From Lepisosteus oculatus (Eukaryota > Chordata > Actinopteri > Semionotiformes > Lepisosteidae): 64,000 nucleotides of DNA. Below, piece after piece: positions 11,334-21,785 of the stretch (its first letter is position 1; the number at the start of each line of letters is the position of its first letter). The position numbers and the translations under genes were made by a program. The notes below the pieces were generated by a model. It searched no databases and had not been told where the DNA came from. It worked only from the letters and a program-made list of their open reading frames with translations. The DNA lies in NCBI RefSeq assembly GCF_040954835.1, contig NC_090699.1, positions 16,485,817 to 16,549,816 on the forward strand, read 5' to 3'.

Positions 11334-11711
11334 TCAGTGCTTCTTGCCGGTGTGGAGCTGCTGGTGAGACTGCAGCCGCGCCGACTGCAGGAAGTGCTTC
11401 CCACAAGCCCCGCAGTGGAAAGGGCCGTCTCCCGCGTGGGTGAGCTGGTGCGACTTCAGGAGGGGCAGCCGGCTGAACTTCTTACCGCAGCGGCTGCACT
11501 GATGCCCCCTCGGCCCCGCCTGGGGGCGCTGCGGCGCCCCCTGGCTGTCGGCCTGCTCCCCCTCGCCCGCGGGAAGGGGCCTGCCCTCCGCGCTGAGGTT
11601 CTCGTTGCAGTCCAGCTGCGGGTCGCGGTCCGTCTGCAGCACCTCCATCTCCGTCTCGGTGAGCAGCCTGTGCAGCATGGAGGAGCCCGGCGGCGGGTCC
11701 TGCTCCGCCAT
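11334..11711 (-). CDS. Two-finger C2H2 protein or terminal exon of ZNF-B
   Basis: 125 codons starting MAEQDPPPGSS and ending at TGA. Two canonical C2H2 fingers (CSRCGKKFSRLPLLKSHQLTH and CGACGKHF...H...H) follow an acidic linker; the protein stops eight residues after the second finger helix. The frame is also open upstream of the ATG to a weak phase-1 acceptor (GCGGAG, exon start 11740). If spliced to ZNF-B exons 1-3, that would give a 457-residue protein. That acceptor lacks a good pyrimidine tract, so an independent small gene is equally possible. With two fingers against ten in ZNF-A, DNA specificity would be low. Confidence 0.55.
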   Translation of the reverse strand: MAEQDPPPGSSMLHRLLTETEMEVLQTDRDPQLDCNENLSAEGRPLPAGEGEQADSQGAPQRPQAGPRGHQCSRCGKKFSRLPLLKSHQLTHAGDGPFHCGACGKHFLQSARLQSHQQLHTGKKH

Positions 11712-12147
11712 CGCGCTGCCGGGAGACCGCTGCCCACTTCCTCCGCCGCAGGCAGCCTGGTCCGGGGAGGGGGAGGAGTGCCCTTCACCTGCGTGGCCCG
11801 GGTTCGAAAGCCCAACGAGACAGAGAGAGACAGAGAGAGAGAGGGACGTTACGGGCTGTTTCTTCTTCCCCTCTCATTACCCAGCTGGCAGAATCACCGC
11901 AGACAACTTTTTGTACTAAAAAGCTGTACAGTGGAATGCAAAACAAATGTAATTCTAATTGACAGAGAGGAATACCTAACAATCAGCTACATAAATCAAA
12001 CCTTCCTCTTGTTACGTCTATCCTTTAGTGACTTTGCTTAGTTTATTTAGTCCTGGTATCAAATGGCGTAGTGGGAGGGCAATGCCAGCTACAGATCTCT
12101 CTTAACTCTTCACTCAAGACAGCAGTGTTCTCCACCCTGTAGACTGA

Positions 12148-12345
12148 TCCAGTCGGATCTCAGGAGCCCAGCAGGACTGGGCCTGGTCAGTACGGTCAGA
12201 CCTCTAAGGAAAATCAAGCTGCTGCAGTAAGTGGAAGTGGTGTTGGTGGATCAGTAGGGGGTTCTAGACCAGAATCTTCAAGCAGGACTCCAGTATGGTG
12301 ACATATGTGGGGACACTGTGCTCTACAGCTGCGCTCCGGATATAT
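12148..12345 (+). mobile_element. 5S-headed SINE fragment
   Basis: GATCTCAGGAGCCCAGCAGG and GGGCCTGGTCAGTAC match the internal promoter region of 5S rRNA, as in SINE3-class elements. Divergence is high and the 3' body is cut short. Confidence 0.6.
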
Positions 12346-12422
12346 TCTCAGGGTTAGAAATGAGAATGTAATTTGCTGGGTACAGATGCATATCATAGCT
12401 AGCAGACATATCACCCTGCAAC

Positions 12423-12925
12423 TCACCACTGGCAGCCCACTGAAGCTCAGCAGGTGTGAGCCTGCTCAGTACCTGGAGGGGAGACTCCTGGGAAAGAGGT
12501 GTTAGTGGGGCCAGTAGGGGGTGCTCACCCTGTGGTCTGTGTGTGTCCTAATGCTCCTGTATAGTGATGGGGACACTATACTGTAACAAGGTGCTGTCCT
12601 TTGGATGAAATGAAGGTCTTGACTCTCTGTGGTCATTAAAAATCCCTGGGTCTTTCCTGAAAAGAGTAGGGGTGTTACCCTGGAGTCCTGGTCAAATCTC
12701 TCATTGGCCCTTACCAATCATGGCCTCCTAATAATCCCCATCTATGAACTGGCTTCATTACTCTGCTCTCCTCCCCACTATTGTGTGGTGAGTGTTCTAG
12801 TTCTCAGGTGGGGCTGCACACTGGTGGTGGTGGAGGGGAGTCCCCATTACCTGCAAAGTGCTTTGAGTGGAGTGTCCAGAATAGCGCTATATATAAATGT
12901 AAGCAATTATTATAATTGTATCTGC
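12423..12925 (+). mobile_element. 5S-headed SINE, near full length
   Basis: The head GAAGCTCAGCAGG...GCTCAGTACCTGGAGGGGAGAC resembles 5S rRNA boxes A-C. It is followed by the body common in fish genomes (GGCCCTTACCAATCATGG, CATTACTCTGCTCTCCTCCC) and a 3' end reading GCGCTATATATAAATGTAAG then a TTATTATAAT tail. It lies in the putative ZNF-B intron. Confidence 0.75.
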
Positions 12926-13654
12926 AAACAATTAATCCTTCTGTCTTCAGATGCCCCTGTAATGAAGTAAAACCTGGGACAATCATCAACAGTTCACTTG
13001 GAAACTCTTGGATCCAGGGCTCAATTCTGGATTGTAACTCACAGAAAGTTGGCTGCACAGCTGGGATTCAAACCTGGAACCACCTGCCCATGAACCTTCA
13101 GCTTTATTCAGCAAGCCACCACTGACTGGGGTTGTCTTCAAACCAACTGTGTTCCCGGAGCATTGTTTTGAAACTAACCTGGCTGCTGCCTCTGGTTCCT
13201 CCAAGAGCCGATATTTTGCAGCCAGTTTCACCGTCAAACATCAGCGCTGCTTCAGCTCTGCTCGAAACACACAGGTGTGGCCCCAGCGCGAAACAGAACG
13301 CTTTGTTCCAGATGAAAGGCAAGAAAAACCGCAAAGGAACAGCCTGATCACTCCCACCTTCTGTGCGGCCAGCTCATCTCAGGCCTTATCACCTCCATCT
13401 TGACCCGAAACGCCTTGTTCAGAAGCCAGTTCTCAGTCATCAGTTTCTGTTGTCAGACGGGCAGCCAGTGGCTCGGTGCCCGGGCTGCCTGTGCTCTGCA
13501 TTTCCTGCAGCCTCAAGACAGACAGGCGCCAGTGCCGATGCCAGCGCTCGCTCGATCCCTGCTGTCTGGTTCTGCTCCTACACACCAGGTTGGACCACTT
13601 TGCTAGGTCACAGCTGGTGTGGACAAGGACAGCGGCATCGCCACTTTGTGGCCT
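12926..13654. other. Putative intronic DNA, nothing recognised
   Basis: Open frames occur on both strands but none has a recognisable domain or splice logic. Confidence 0.3.
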
Positions 13655-13835
13655 GATCCTGTCAGATCTCTAAAGCTCAGCAGGGCTGGTCCCAGTCAGT
13701 AGTGGGTAGGGGACACCTAAGGAAAATTAGGTTGCATTAAGTTGCAACTGTGAGAATATTGGTGGAGCTGTAGGGGGCGCTCTTCCTTCTGGTCTGTAGG
13801 CTTGTAGTAGGCTTTAGATGAGACAACATACTGAG
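13655..13835 (+). mobile_element. 5S-headed SINE fragment
   Basis: The 5S-like head (CAGATCTCTAAAGCTCAGCAGG, with a gap in the second box) is followed by GGAGCTGTAGGGGGCGCTC. The 3' half is missing. It is related to the copies at 12148 and 12423. Confidence 0.55.
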
Positions 13836-13938
13836 ATCCTCAATTAGTTGTTAAAGATTTCCTGGTACTACTCAGGAGAGCAGTGGTGTTTAAATTCCTC
13901 TGAGGCTGCCAGTCTTAAATGCCCTAATTGCCACCCAC

Positions 13939-14226
13939 CTGCTGCAGTGACTGCCGCTTCTCCCTGGGGGTCCCGCTCGGGTCTCTCCGCTCTGCCCCAG
14001 TCCGGCCCCAGGCTCCCATCTGGCGCGGGCTCCCTGCTCTCCTCGCGACTGGGCTCAGAGCCGGCACTGAGAAAGCACTCCGGGTCGGCGCCGCCCCCCT
14101 GGCAGTCAGAGGGCGCCAGCTCCCTCACCTGCCACCAGAGCTCACTGCACCACCTCTGCCCGAACACCCTGTCGAGAACGGGAACCCAGTCCTGGGCATC
14201 GGAGAGGACGGTCTGCTGCTCGGACA
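13939..14226 (-). CDS. ZNF-B exon 3
   Basis: The acceptor CTCTCCGCAG at 14227-14236 and the donor CAG|GTGGGT at 13938-13933 bound a 288-nt phase 1-1 exon. The domain is unrecognised: one Trp-rich segment (CSELWWQVRELAP), then low-complexity acidic sequence. Confidence 0.55.
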
Positions 14227-16221
14227 CTGCGGAGAGACGAGGACAGGGGCTCGGGCTGGGGCAGAGAGCACCGCATGAAAAACCCCCAAGAGTCCAATAC
14301 TAACCCCTCTGTATAGTGGGTTTGTCTGATAACACAGTAAGACCTGGACTGCTTCAGACTACTATTCAATTGAAGCCTGTCTAATAACACTGGAAGACCT
14401 GGAGTGGATCAGACTGCTGTGCACTGGGAGCCTGTTTAGTAACACTGTAAGATCTGGAGTGGATCAGACTGCTGTGCACTGGGAGCCTGTCTAATAGCAA
14501 TGTAAGATCTGGAGTAGATCAGACTGCTGTGCGCTGGGAGCCTGTCTAGTAACACTATAAGATCTGGAGTGGATCAGGCTGCTGTGCACTGAGAGCCTGT
14601 TTAGTAACACTGTAAGATCTGGAGTGGATCAGACTGCTGTGCACTGGGAGCCTGTCTAGTAACACTGTAAGATCTGGAGTGGATCAGGCTGCTGTGCACT
14701 GGGAGCCTGTCTAATAGCAATGTAAGTCCTGGAGTGGATCAGACTGCTGTGCACTGGGAGCCTGTTAGTAACACTGTAAGTCCTGGAGTGGATCAGACTG
14801 CTGTGCACTTGGACTTGTTTCCCTACATCAATCATGTGAATTAAGAGAACAGTTACCAGCTGCTTCCAGACTGGGCCCTCTCTGTGTGCCCTCGCTCTCT
14901 GCCCGGTCAGCACAGCCCAGCGGCTCCTGCTGTGTCTCGGCCTTCTGACAGTGGGCAGCTGCACTAGGAGTGCTGGGAGAGCTGGGGCTGCCTGCAGTTG
15001 GTAACGAGTCCTCTGGCCCAGCCGCCGCCCCCTCTGTGGACAGCTGGAGCCTCAGCTGCAGGCTCCTGTTCTCTTTCTCCTTGGCTGCCAGTTCGCTCAG
15101 CAGGTCGTCGAAGCTGTTTTCTACAATCTTCCTCACCTCCGTAACAGCAGTCTGGAGTACGTGGTCCAACACCGCCTGCAGACGGGCTGGAACAGAGGGG
15201 ATTCCCACTGTGAGTCTCTGCTCTGTCCAGTCAGGGCAGGAGGCACTGCTTTACACACAGGGTGGCGGGAGTGTGGAACACGCTGCCCAGCCTCGTTGTT
15301 GAAGCAGATACCTTGACTTCTTTCAAGAAACAGTTTGACAAGGTCTTGGGTTAGCTATTAACTGCTAAAAGGGGTTGGAGGGGCAGGTCGTTTTTGACCT
15401 GTTTTGTGTGTCTAATTTCATAAAGGCCTGCTAAAGTATCTGCATTTCTCTACTGAAAGAGATTTGAACCCGCAGCACCAGTAAGTATACGTCAGCTATG
15501 CCCAGTGGATATAGTGATGTAGCGGGCTTGAGCAGACTAGAGACAGACTTCAATCACCTTCCCGACAGTCAATCCCCCAAACATACCCTGGTCACACCCT
15601 CAGCTGAAGAGGTCCTTTTTAAGAAATGGGTGGAACTCATGTCTAAAAACCTGTACAACACATGCCACTCACTGCTCCCTGAACCTCGGCACCATACTTG
15701 CCATATTGGGACGACATCCCTATTATTGCAGATAATGTACGACAGTAAAATCAAATCTAGACATAGAGGTTGACAGATATGTGTGATCAAACTCGTACAG
15801 AGTCACTGCAATCAGAACTGACTGAGCCAAAGCACAGTCACCGAGCAGAGCAATGGAGAAAGAGCCCCTCACCCAGCACCCGGGCTCTCTGCTCCTGTCT
15901 CTCCGTGTCCGGGGGCTTGGGGCGCTCACAGCCCGAGGAGGAGGAGGATGGCGGCGATGAAGGCGATGCCGTCTTGCTGGGGGCCGCTGCGCTCTCGGTC
16001 TCCCCAGCCCGGGTCGCAGGAGGCGCCTGTCCGGGGCGGCAGGTCTGCATTCGCCGCCTCAGTCCGCGGTTCTCCTGCTCCGTGCTGGCGATGAGGAGCA
16101 GCAGGGCGCCCAGGCTGTGTCCCACACTGTCCGTGATCTGCCTCACCGCCGCCTGCACCACCCGCTCCAGCACCGACTCCAGCTGGCCCTGGAAGAAGGA
16201 CAGATACAGCGCCTCGGCCAT
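13939..16221 (-). CDS. ZNF-B: partial paralogue of ZNF-A (three phase-compatible exons)
   Basis: Exons run 16221-15873, 15186-14857 and 14226-13939 (349, 330 and 288 nt), all joined in phase 1 with GT/AG ends. The first two copy ZNF-A exons 1 and 2. The third has no counterpart in ZNF-A; it begins SEQQTVLSDAQDWVPVLDRV and becomes acidic and Gly/Glu-rich. No ten-finger exon follows before the two-finger exon at 11711-11334, so the finger array was either never copied or lost. The product could be an N-terminal oligomerisation fragment or, with the two-finger exon, a short zinc-finger protein. A functional transcript is not proven. Confidence 0.55.
14337..14816. repeat. ~55-bp minisatellite, about 9 copies
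   Basis: Same unit as 3763-4146 and in the same intronic position relative to exon 2. The left-most copy is diverged (GACCTGGACTGCTTCAGAC). Confidence 0.85.
14857..15186 (-). CDS. ZNF-B exon 2 (helical module)
   Basis: 330 nt, phase 1-1, with acceptor TGTTCCAG and donor G|GTAACT. It encodes ARLQAVLDHVLQTA, then FDDLLSELAAKEKEN and the same Ser/Pro tail as ZNF-A. The tail and following intron are nearly identical to ZNF-A, while the first ~70 nt differ at many positions, including amino-acid changes. Confidence 0.65.
15237..15415. repeat. Interspersed repeat fragment (same family as 4552-4752)
   Basis: It holds the same position beside exon 2 as the 4552-4752 copy, so it belongs to the duplicated block. 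It carries AGTGTGGAACACGCTGCCC and TTGACTTCTTTCAAGAAAC. Confidence 0.6.
15873..16221 (-). CDS. ZNF-B exon 1 (start codon, helical module)
   Basis: ATG at 16221 (MAEALYLSFF), donor G|GTGAGG at 15872-15867. The reading matches ZNF-A exon 1 except for one Lys/Glu change (FQGQLESVL). Sequence upstream of the ATG is unrelated to ZNF-A beyond about 8 bp, so the promoter is different. Confidence 0.65.
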
Positions 16222-17615
16222 GCTCTCCGGTCCCCGCAGCGATCTGGTGTTCCCCGGTGTTGATCGGGCTCCACTCCTCTCTCATTCTCTTCGCCACAGC
16301 GGTTCAGGCAGGTTCAGCTCCCCGCCTCCTACACGTCCTGTACTAGCCAGGATGCCCCCGTATAAACCCGTATATACGCGCACTACCTTTCCATTCCCGG
16401 GGAAATTTAGTTCCCAGTATGGAGTCAGTACTGGGGACCCGGGACTGACCGACACGTGTCTCGAGAATGGCCGATGCGCTCCGGAACCGAGCTGGACAGT
16501 CCGCTGAGCTTGGATAGTCTCGGGAGTCTCGGTTTACTGTCCATTTTCAGGTTTCAACGATGAAATAAAAAATTTTGTTTTCAGAACCCGGGTTTTCATT
16601 TTTAACAATAATGTTTTATTTTGGGGCTCTGAGCTCCAGACCATCTACCAGTGACCCACAGGAATGGAGCCGAACAGGGTAACCATGGTTACGGGCGTCA
16701 GCGAGCACTTTTGTGTTGTTTTGTTGAAAAATGGTCGTTTTCACGTTTTATTCAATTGATTAATAATCATTTCAAGACAGGGTTCTTCACCCAGGTTTTG
16801 GACCTGCTAGCTTTATTTCCAGCAGAGCTCCCACTTACTGTACATAACTGACCCCCAAAACTGAAATAAAACGTTTTCAGGCGCTTTTTTTATTTTTCGC
16901 AAGTAACTTAAGATATCTGAGATTTTAATGGAAATGGCACTCAAGGGTTTTGTTTTTTAAAAGTAATTCAGCGTCCTGTTAGCTCAGGATTCAATTAAGC
17001 CCAGAGCGCGACAGCGGCGATAACCAGTAGGCTCGTCAGCCCCCGGCCCGGGTCGGAAGCCCCTGACTCAGGACAAGGAAAGAAACCAACGCATTCAGCA
17101 CCAGGTTTGCTCTCATTTCCGGGACGGGGGCAGAAGTGGTCAGCGTGGCTCAGGGAGGGACACACGCCGAGCCTTGAAGAGGTCAGAAACTGAATGAGGT
17201 CAGTCTGAGAACGTGAAGATTCTTAAGGTGTTAAAGCCAGAAAAGTTTTCCCTCAGCCGGTTGAGGAATTTAAATGTTTTGATTTTCAACACGCTTAAAT
17301 TGAGGATTTATCTAAGACCAGAAAGAAGGGTAATTGTAACGTGTTCGATGGAGAAATGACCCGCGCGTTTCACTTTTTAATTTCACTATCCCCCCCCCAC
17401 ACACACACAGAAAAGTGCGCTCCTCTTCTTTGATTTACGGTAGTCGTTGTCAAATTTGCTCCAATCATCTAAAAGCATATTATTTCCTGGTTCTGAATTT
17501 CGTTGTTTGTTGTTAGCATTTCTGGGCGGCGAAACCTTAGTATTTGCGCCCCCGGATGGCTTGGAGGACTCATTCCAGCGCCCGGAATTCCTCATTTGAG
17601 CAGCGGGGGAGCTGG
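16222..17615. other. 5' flank of ZNF-B, nothing else recognised
   Basis: Presumably includes the ZNF-B promoter on the minus strand. There is a short CA run near 17395-17408. No gene or transposon is recognised. Confidence 0.3.
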
Positions 17616-17652
17616 TATTCAATTCAATTCAATTCAATTCAATTCAATTCAA
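17616..17652. repeat. (AATTC)n microsatellite tail of the LINE
   Basis: Seven tandem AATTC units adjoin the 3' UTR. On the element's strand this is its short repeated 3' tail. Confidence 0.85.
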
Positions 17653-18650
17653 CTTTATTGTCATTAAACTTACACAGGTGCATGGTATAATGAAAAGTGT
17701 TTCTCATTAGTCACTCAGGTGCAGTATATAAATAGGACAGAAGATAAGACAATAGACAGTTACACAATAGCAATAATAGTAACATGTAATAACATAACAT
17801 AAATAACATGTAATCAAGTAATCGAAAACTGCAAAATTCCACAAACAGAGAAAATATAACAGGACAAAAACAGTGCAAGGTAATTCTTGGAACAGTGCAA
17901 ACAATAGTATGGTTAAAAGTAGTATGGTTAATTAATAAATATTAAATATTATTATGCCTGTTACAGTTTTACTGGGCTATCGAGGGGACAGTACAATTTC
18001 GGCTTACATGTGTGTGTGGTGGTGTAGGAGTACAGTCGTTGTGGGTACAGGAGGACGTTAGGAGAGATCATAATAAGGTGGAAGGGAGTGGGGGAGTCAC
18101 CAACTTGACAGCTCTGGGGAAGAAGCTATTTTGGAGTCTAGTTGTGTGCGACTGGAGTGACCGGAACCTTCTGCCAGATGGTAGGGGAATAAACAAGTTA
18201 TGACTGGGGTGAGTGGGGTCAGACATAATTTTGGTGGCTTTTTTCAGACTCCTGGTGTTGTAGATTTCCTGGATGGATGGTAAGGCACTGCCGATGATGT
18301 GTTGGGCAGTTTTGACCACCCGCTGTAGTGCCTTACGGTCGGATGCGGTGCAGTTGCCGTACCAGACTGTGATGCAGGTGGTCAGTATGCTCTCCACCGT
18401 ACATCTGTAGAAGTTGGTGAGGATCAGTGGGTGTAGGTGTATTTTCTTCAGCCTTCTCAGGAAGTACAGCCGCTGTAGTGCCTTCTTGATGAGACTGGAG
18501 GTGTTCAGTGTCCATGTAAGGTCCTTAGAGATGTGAACGCCTAGGAATTTGAAGTTATTCACCATCTCCACCGCAGACCCTTCTATGTAGATGGGGGAGT
18601 GAACTTTTCCTTGTCTTCTGAAGTCAACAATCAGCTCTTTGGTTTTGGTA
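17616..18650 (-). mobile_element. 5'-truncated L2-clade LINE
   Basis: The minus-strand frame 18650-18068 encodes the C-terminal part of an L2-type reverse transcriptase: KTKELIVDFRR, then FKFLGVHISKDLTW, ALQRLYFLRRL, FYRCTVESILTTCITVWYG, DRKALQRVVKTAQHIIG and HPSHNLFIPLPSGRRFRS. The frame is uninterrupted, so the copy is fairly young. Endonuclease and catalytic RT parts are absent (5' truncation). The 3' UTR runs 18067-17653 and ends in a TTGAA-type tandem tail at 17652-17616, as L2 elements do. The array boundary is 850 bp to the right. Confidence 0.85.
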
Positions 18651-19496
18651 TGCAAAGATTGCTCCTGTTCTCCCAACACCTGGATCCTGGACATTCTTGA
18701 GCGGCTGCTCTGGATGGTCCAGCGTGTTTTAGTGAACATACAGTCTTGTTACCGGGAAGCATCTTGTTGATCCCTTTTATACCCTTTTTAAAGTAATGAA
18801 ATCCTTCACGTGGTATGTTCAGCAAATCTCGGCACCATATCCTCGGTGACGTCTTTACCGCTGTGAAACATTTGAGATGTTCACATGATAGGAGATCAAC
18901 ACACCCATCCTGCTTAGGTTAGGTTGTTAACCAGTTCCTGAGTTCAAATGTCTCGTCCAGCTGTAGTCTTAAAGATCCCCAGTGAATCGACAGAATGAGG
19001 TATGTATTCTTTATTTGCTCCATGGAAAATATTGTGATATTTGAAATTGCAACTTCCTTCTGCACCCATCCGTTTTCTAACGGGTTTATCTAGTACAGGA
19101 TTGTGTGTGAGCCAGGGATTGTACTAGAACAGCGCCAGGCAGGGTACACCCTGGATGGACTGTTCAGGGCTTCTTGATCACCTGTTTGTGGACAGATGGC
19201 CAGGTGTAACGATGCACTGTCCATTTTATCCCCTGTTCCAGAGGCCCAGTCAGGCATGTCACACACCTCTGACCTGGGTGGCAGCGACTGAATGTCTCAG
19301 CAAGGAAGCTCTAGAACAAGGACAGCTGAATGCAGCACCTTTAATGAGGCACAGGACATTAAATGCACACTTCAACGATTTCAAACGAGGCTCATACTCC
19401 CTTTTCAAGTGGGCTCTGGCGCCACCTGCTGGAGATATGTTAAGAATCGCTTTTATTTACTGGATGCTTAAAGAATAAATCTTCACAGTGAAAAGT
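18651..19496. other. Intergenic DNA between LINE and tRNA array
   Basis: No gene is seen. The segment at about 19061-19165 (CACCCATCCGTTTTCTAACG ... GCAGGGTACACCCTGGATGG) matches a repeat that is very common in fish genomes. The rest is unassigned. Confidence 0.4.
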
Positions 19497-19561
19497 CACA
19501 GTGGTGATGAGTTTTCAGGACGTGATTGAACAAGCTATCAGGTGAACAACTTGGATAACTG
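19497..19561 (+). repeat. Left-edge relic of the tRNA-array unit
   Basis: CACAGTGGTGATGAGTTTTC and CAGGACGTG match, with changes, the part of the unit that lies between tRNA-Ala(AGC) and tRNA-Pro (21577-21650 in U1). It is joined directly to a tRNA-Met. The join falls at a CAGCTG-like word present at both original sites (here diverged to TAACTG). Confidence 0.65.
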
Positions 19562-19634
19562 GTCTCGTTGGCGTCGTAGGTAGCGCATCAGACTCATAAT
19601 CTGAAGGTCGTGAGTTCGATCCTCACACGGGGCA
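19562..19634 (+). tRNA. tRNA-Met(CAT), edge copy
   Basis: Elongator-type cloverleaf with loop CTCATAA. It differs from the array Met at several sites: C2 to T (T2.G71 wobble), changes in the D-arm, and T31 to A, which turns the usual 31-39 mismatch into an A-T pair. TTTT follows in the GCTCTTTTCAG stretch. Probably the oldest Met copy here; function uncertain. Confidence 0.85.
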
Positions 19635-19920
19635 GGGTTACTTGCTTTCTTGCTCTTTTCAGACACTTGCAGCAACTATTCGCTCAGAACCACGTCTGCG
19701 TGCCTACCACGTGGAAAGCGTCACCTTTACACGGGAGAGGAGCAAAGCCGCACCCCTTTCCTACATAACACTCACATTCAGAGTTAAATCCCCAAATTTG
19801 CCCTAACTTTCGCTGGCGCTGCTGTCACCCTGCCCCTGTTGCCGATGAAAGGCAGTGGACGGCGCCCGGTAAGAGGGGAACAAGCGGCACAAGGCGACGC
19901 CGAGGAAGAAGGGACAGCGA
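19635..19920 (+). repeat. Edge unit with internal deletion
   Basis: The Met-AGC spacer is fused, near 19850-19853 at a short GGC overlap, to the Pro-Ala(TGC) spacer. Ala(AGC), the 735-bp spacer and Pro are missing, about 1.3 kb compared with a full unit. Confidence 0.75.
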
Positions 19921-19993
19921 GGGGGATTAGCTCACATGGTAGAGCGCTCGCTTTGCATGTGAGAGGTAGCGGGATCGATGCCCGCATCCTCCA
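19921..19993 (+). tRNA. tRNA-Ala(TGC), U1
   Basis: Anticodon loop TTTGCAT in stem CTCGC/GTGAG (C40 to T gives one G.T wobble). The G3.T70 pair that AlaRS reads is present. Box A TTAGCTCACATGG and box B GGATCGATGCC are intact. No CCA is encoded and there is no intron. Confidence 0.95.
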
Positions 19994-20400
19994 GGTGTAC
20001 GCTGAGCGCTCGGTGTGCCGAGAGGTGTCCTTTAACCCCTGATCACGCCTTGCGAGGAGAGTGTGAAGCGTTTGGCAGCCACGCCCCCTTTTCATCTTCT
20101 CTCTGGTTTAAGTGCGTCTCCGCCACACTCTCTTGACACTTCATGGCAGCATGTCAGGGGTCCGAGTGATGTTTTTAATGGCTGAGTGAGGGCACGACGC
20201 TGAAGCAGAGAGGCCATTTCAGCCAGAGAGACTTGTGCTAGGTGAGCTGTGAAAGACAGACTCGCGACAGAAACAAAGCCCCAAAGTCTCGGGTGAGATC
20301 AAAAGGCAAATGCAACACCCAGCAGAGGGTGTCGCAAGATTAGGGAACAGGCGTCTGAAATCCCTGTGAGGCAAACTTTCCGGCCCGAGCACCGCAGCTG

Positions 20401-20473
20401 GCCTCGTTGGCGTAGTAGGTAGCGCGTCAGTCTCATAATCTGAAGGTCGTGAGTTCGATCCTCACACGGGGCA
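20401..20473 (+). tRNA. tRNA-Met(CAT), elongator, U1
   Basis: Starts GCCTCGTTGG, loop CTCATAA, ends ACGGGGCA. It agrees with vertebrate elongator tRNA-Met apart from position 9 (G) and 13 (T). It is not the initiator, which has an AGCAGAG start and no T54. Confidence 0.96.
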
Positions 20474-20494
20474 GGGCCACTTGCTTTCTTGCTC

Positions 20495-20498
20495 TTTT
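20495..20498 (+). terminator. Pol III T4 terminator of tRNA-Met
   Basis: TTTT 22 bp past the tRNA end. It is present after the Met copies of the edge, U1, U2 and U14; all other units read TTCT here. Confidence 0.6.
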
Positions 20499-20977
20499 CA
20501 GACACTTGCAGCAACTATTCGCTCAGAACCACGTCTGCGTGCCTACCACGTGGAAAGCGTCACCTTTACACGGGAGAGGAGCAAAGCCGCACCCCTTTCC
20601 TACATAACACTCACATTCAGAGTTAAATCCCCAAATTTGCCCTAACTTTCGCTGGCGCTGCTGTCAGACTGCCCCTGTTGCCGATGAAAGGCTCACACAG
20701 CGTCATGACAGTTGCAAAACAATGTTCCACACTCCGTAAGCGACAAATTCAGTGCTTCAAGTCACCCGATATGCCGAGAGTCAAAGGAGCGCAAAACCCC
20801 AAGCGTCAAAAGACAAGATGAGTTGATGGAAAGAGCATTGAATTGAGGAGCACAAAAGTTCAGCTCGTACAATAGGCAACGAAGGTCTATTCGTGCGTCT
20901 TCATCGCACTTGAAAGGACTGCCTTGCAGACCAAGGGCAGCGGGCGGTAAGACATGATGGCGAGAAGCCTGAAGCGA

Positions 20978-21050
20978 GGGGGATTAGCTCAAATGGTAGA
21001 GCGCTCGCTTAGCATGCGAGAGGTAGCGGGATCGATGCCCGCATCCTCCA
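20978..21050 (+). tRNA. tRNA-Ala(AGC), U1
   Basis: Anticodon loop TTAGCAT, stem CTCGC/GCGAG, G3.T70 identity pair, box B GGATCGATGCC. It matches the vertebrate Ala(AGC) consensus. The nearest downstream T4 is about 150 bp away. Confidence 0.97.
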
Positions 21051-21785
21051 GGTGCGAGTCTGGAGCTCTGGGAGCCAGGTGCTCTCCTTTAGCCTCTGCG
21101 ACTTCTGATAGGTTCTCCTCCGCTCAACGTCCTTCAGCTGTCAAGTATTGAAGGGCCACGCCTCCTTCCCCACCTCAGTCTGCACCGAGTGCGTCTCCGG
21201 CATTTTCTCGTCCGATTTGGCAGCTTAGCAAATGAAAAGTATATCCGAGTGAAAACAATGCTGAGAATACTCTCACGAATCCTTAGAAGACGTGCGTTTG
21301 ATCAACGATTGCTTAACATTCCCATTCGAGCCATCAAGCTCGTAGTTTTCCTTCAAATATTGAAAGCTGTCAGCGAGCACATCACGCTCTGCAGGACGGT
21401 GAAGTATTTTGAGTACTTCAACAGAAAGAAGAGCAGACAGCTCCGCAAATATGCGAGGCGCAGAGAGCGCAAGGCGAGCCCCGCACACGTTTCGGTGGCT
21501 GAGAGAGGGCGGTTTTTGCTTCTGCATTTCTCAAGTAATGACGCATGACAACAAGCGATCGCGGTGCTCATTTACGACATAGCGGTGAGGAGTTTTCAGG
21601 ACGTGTTCTTTTGAACGAGCAACGAGGTTGCCGCCTTGGACAGCTGACTGCACGCTGGCATTGTGCCACGTGATGAGGATTGACCAGGCTCCTTCAGTCA
21701 TCAGTCACCTTCCATCGTTTGCCGTAAGCAGACGCTGCGAGGTGATGTGGATATCAGTTCCCAGGAGTGAGGAAGAGGAGGAAAA

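Noticed and set aside
12148-13835. 5S rRNA genes
   Set aside because: Only the head resembles 5S and is diverged; the bodies are SINE sequence.
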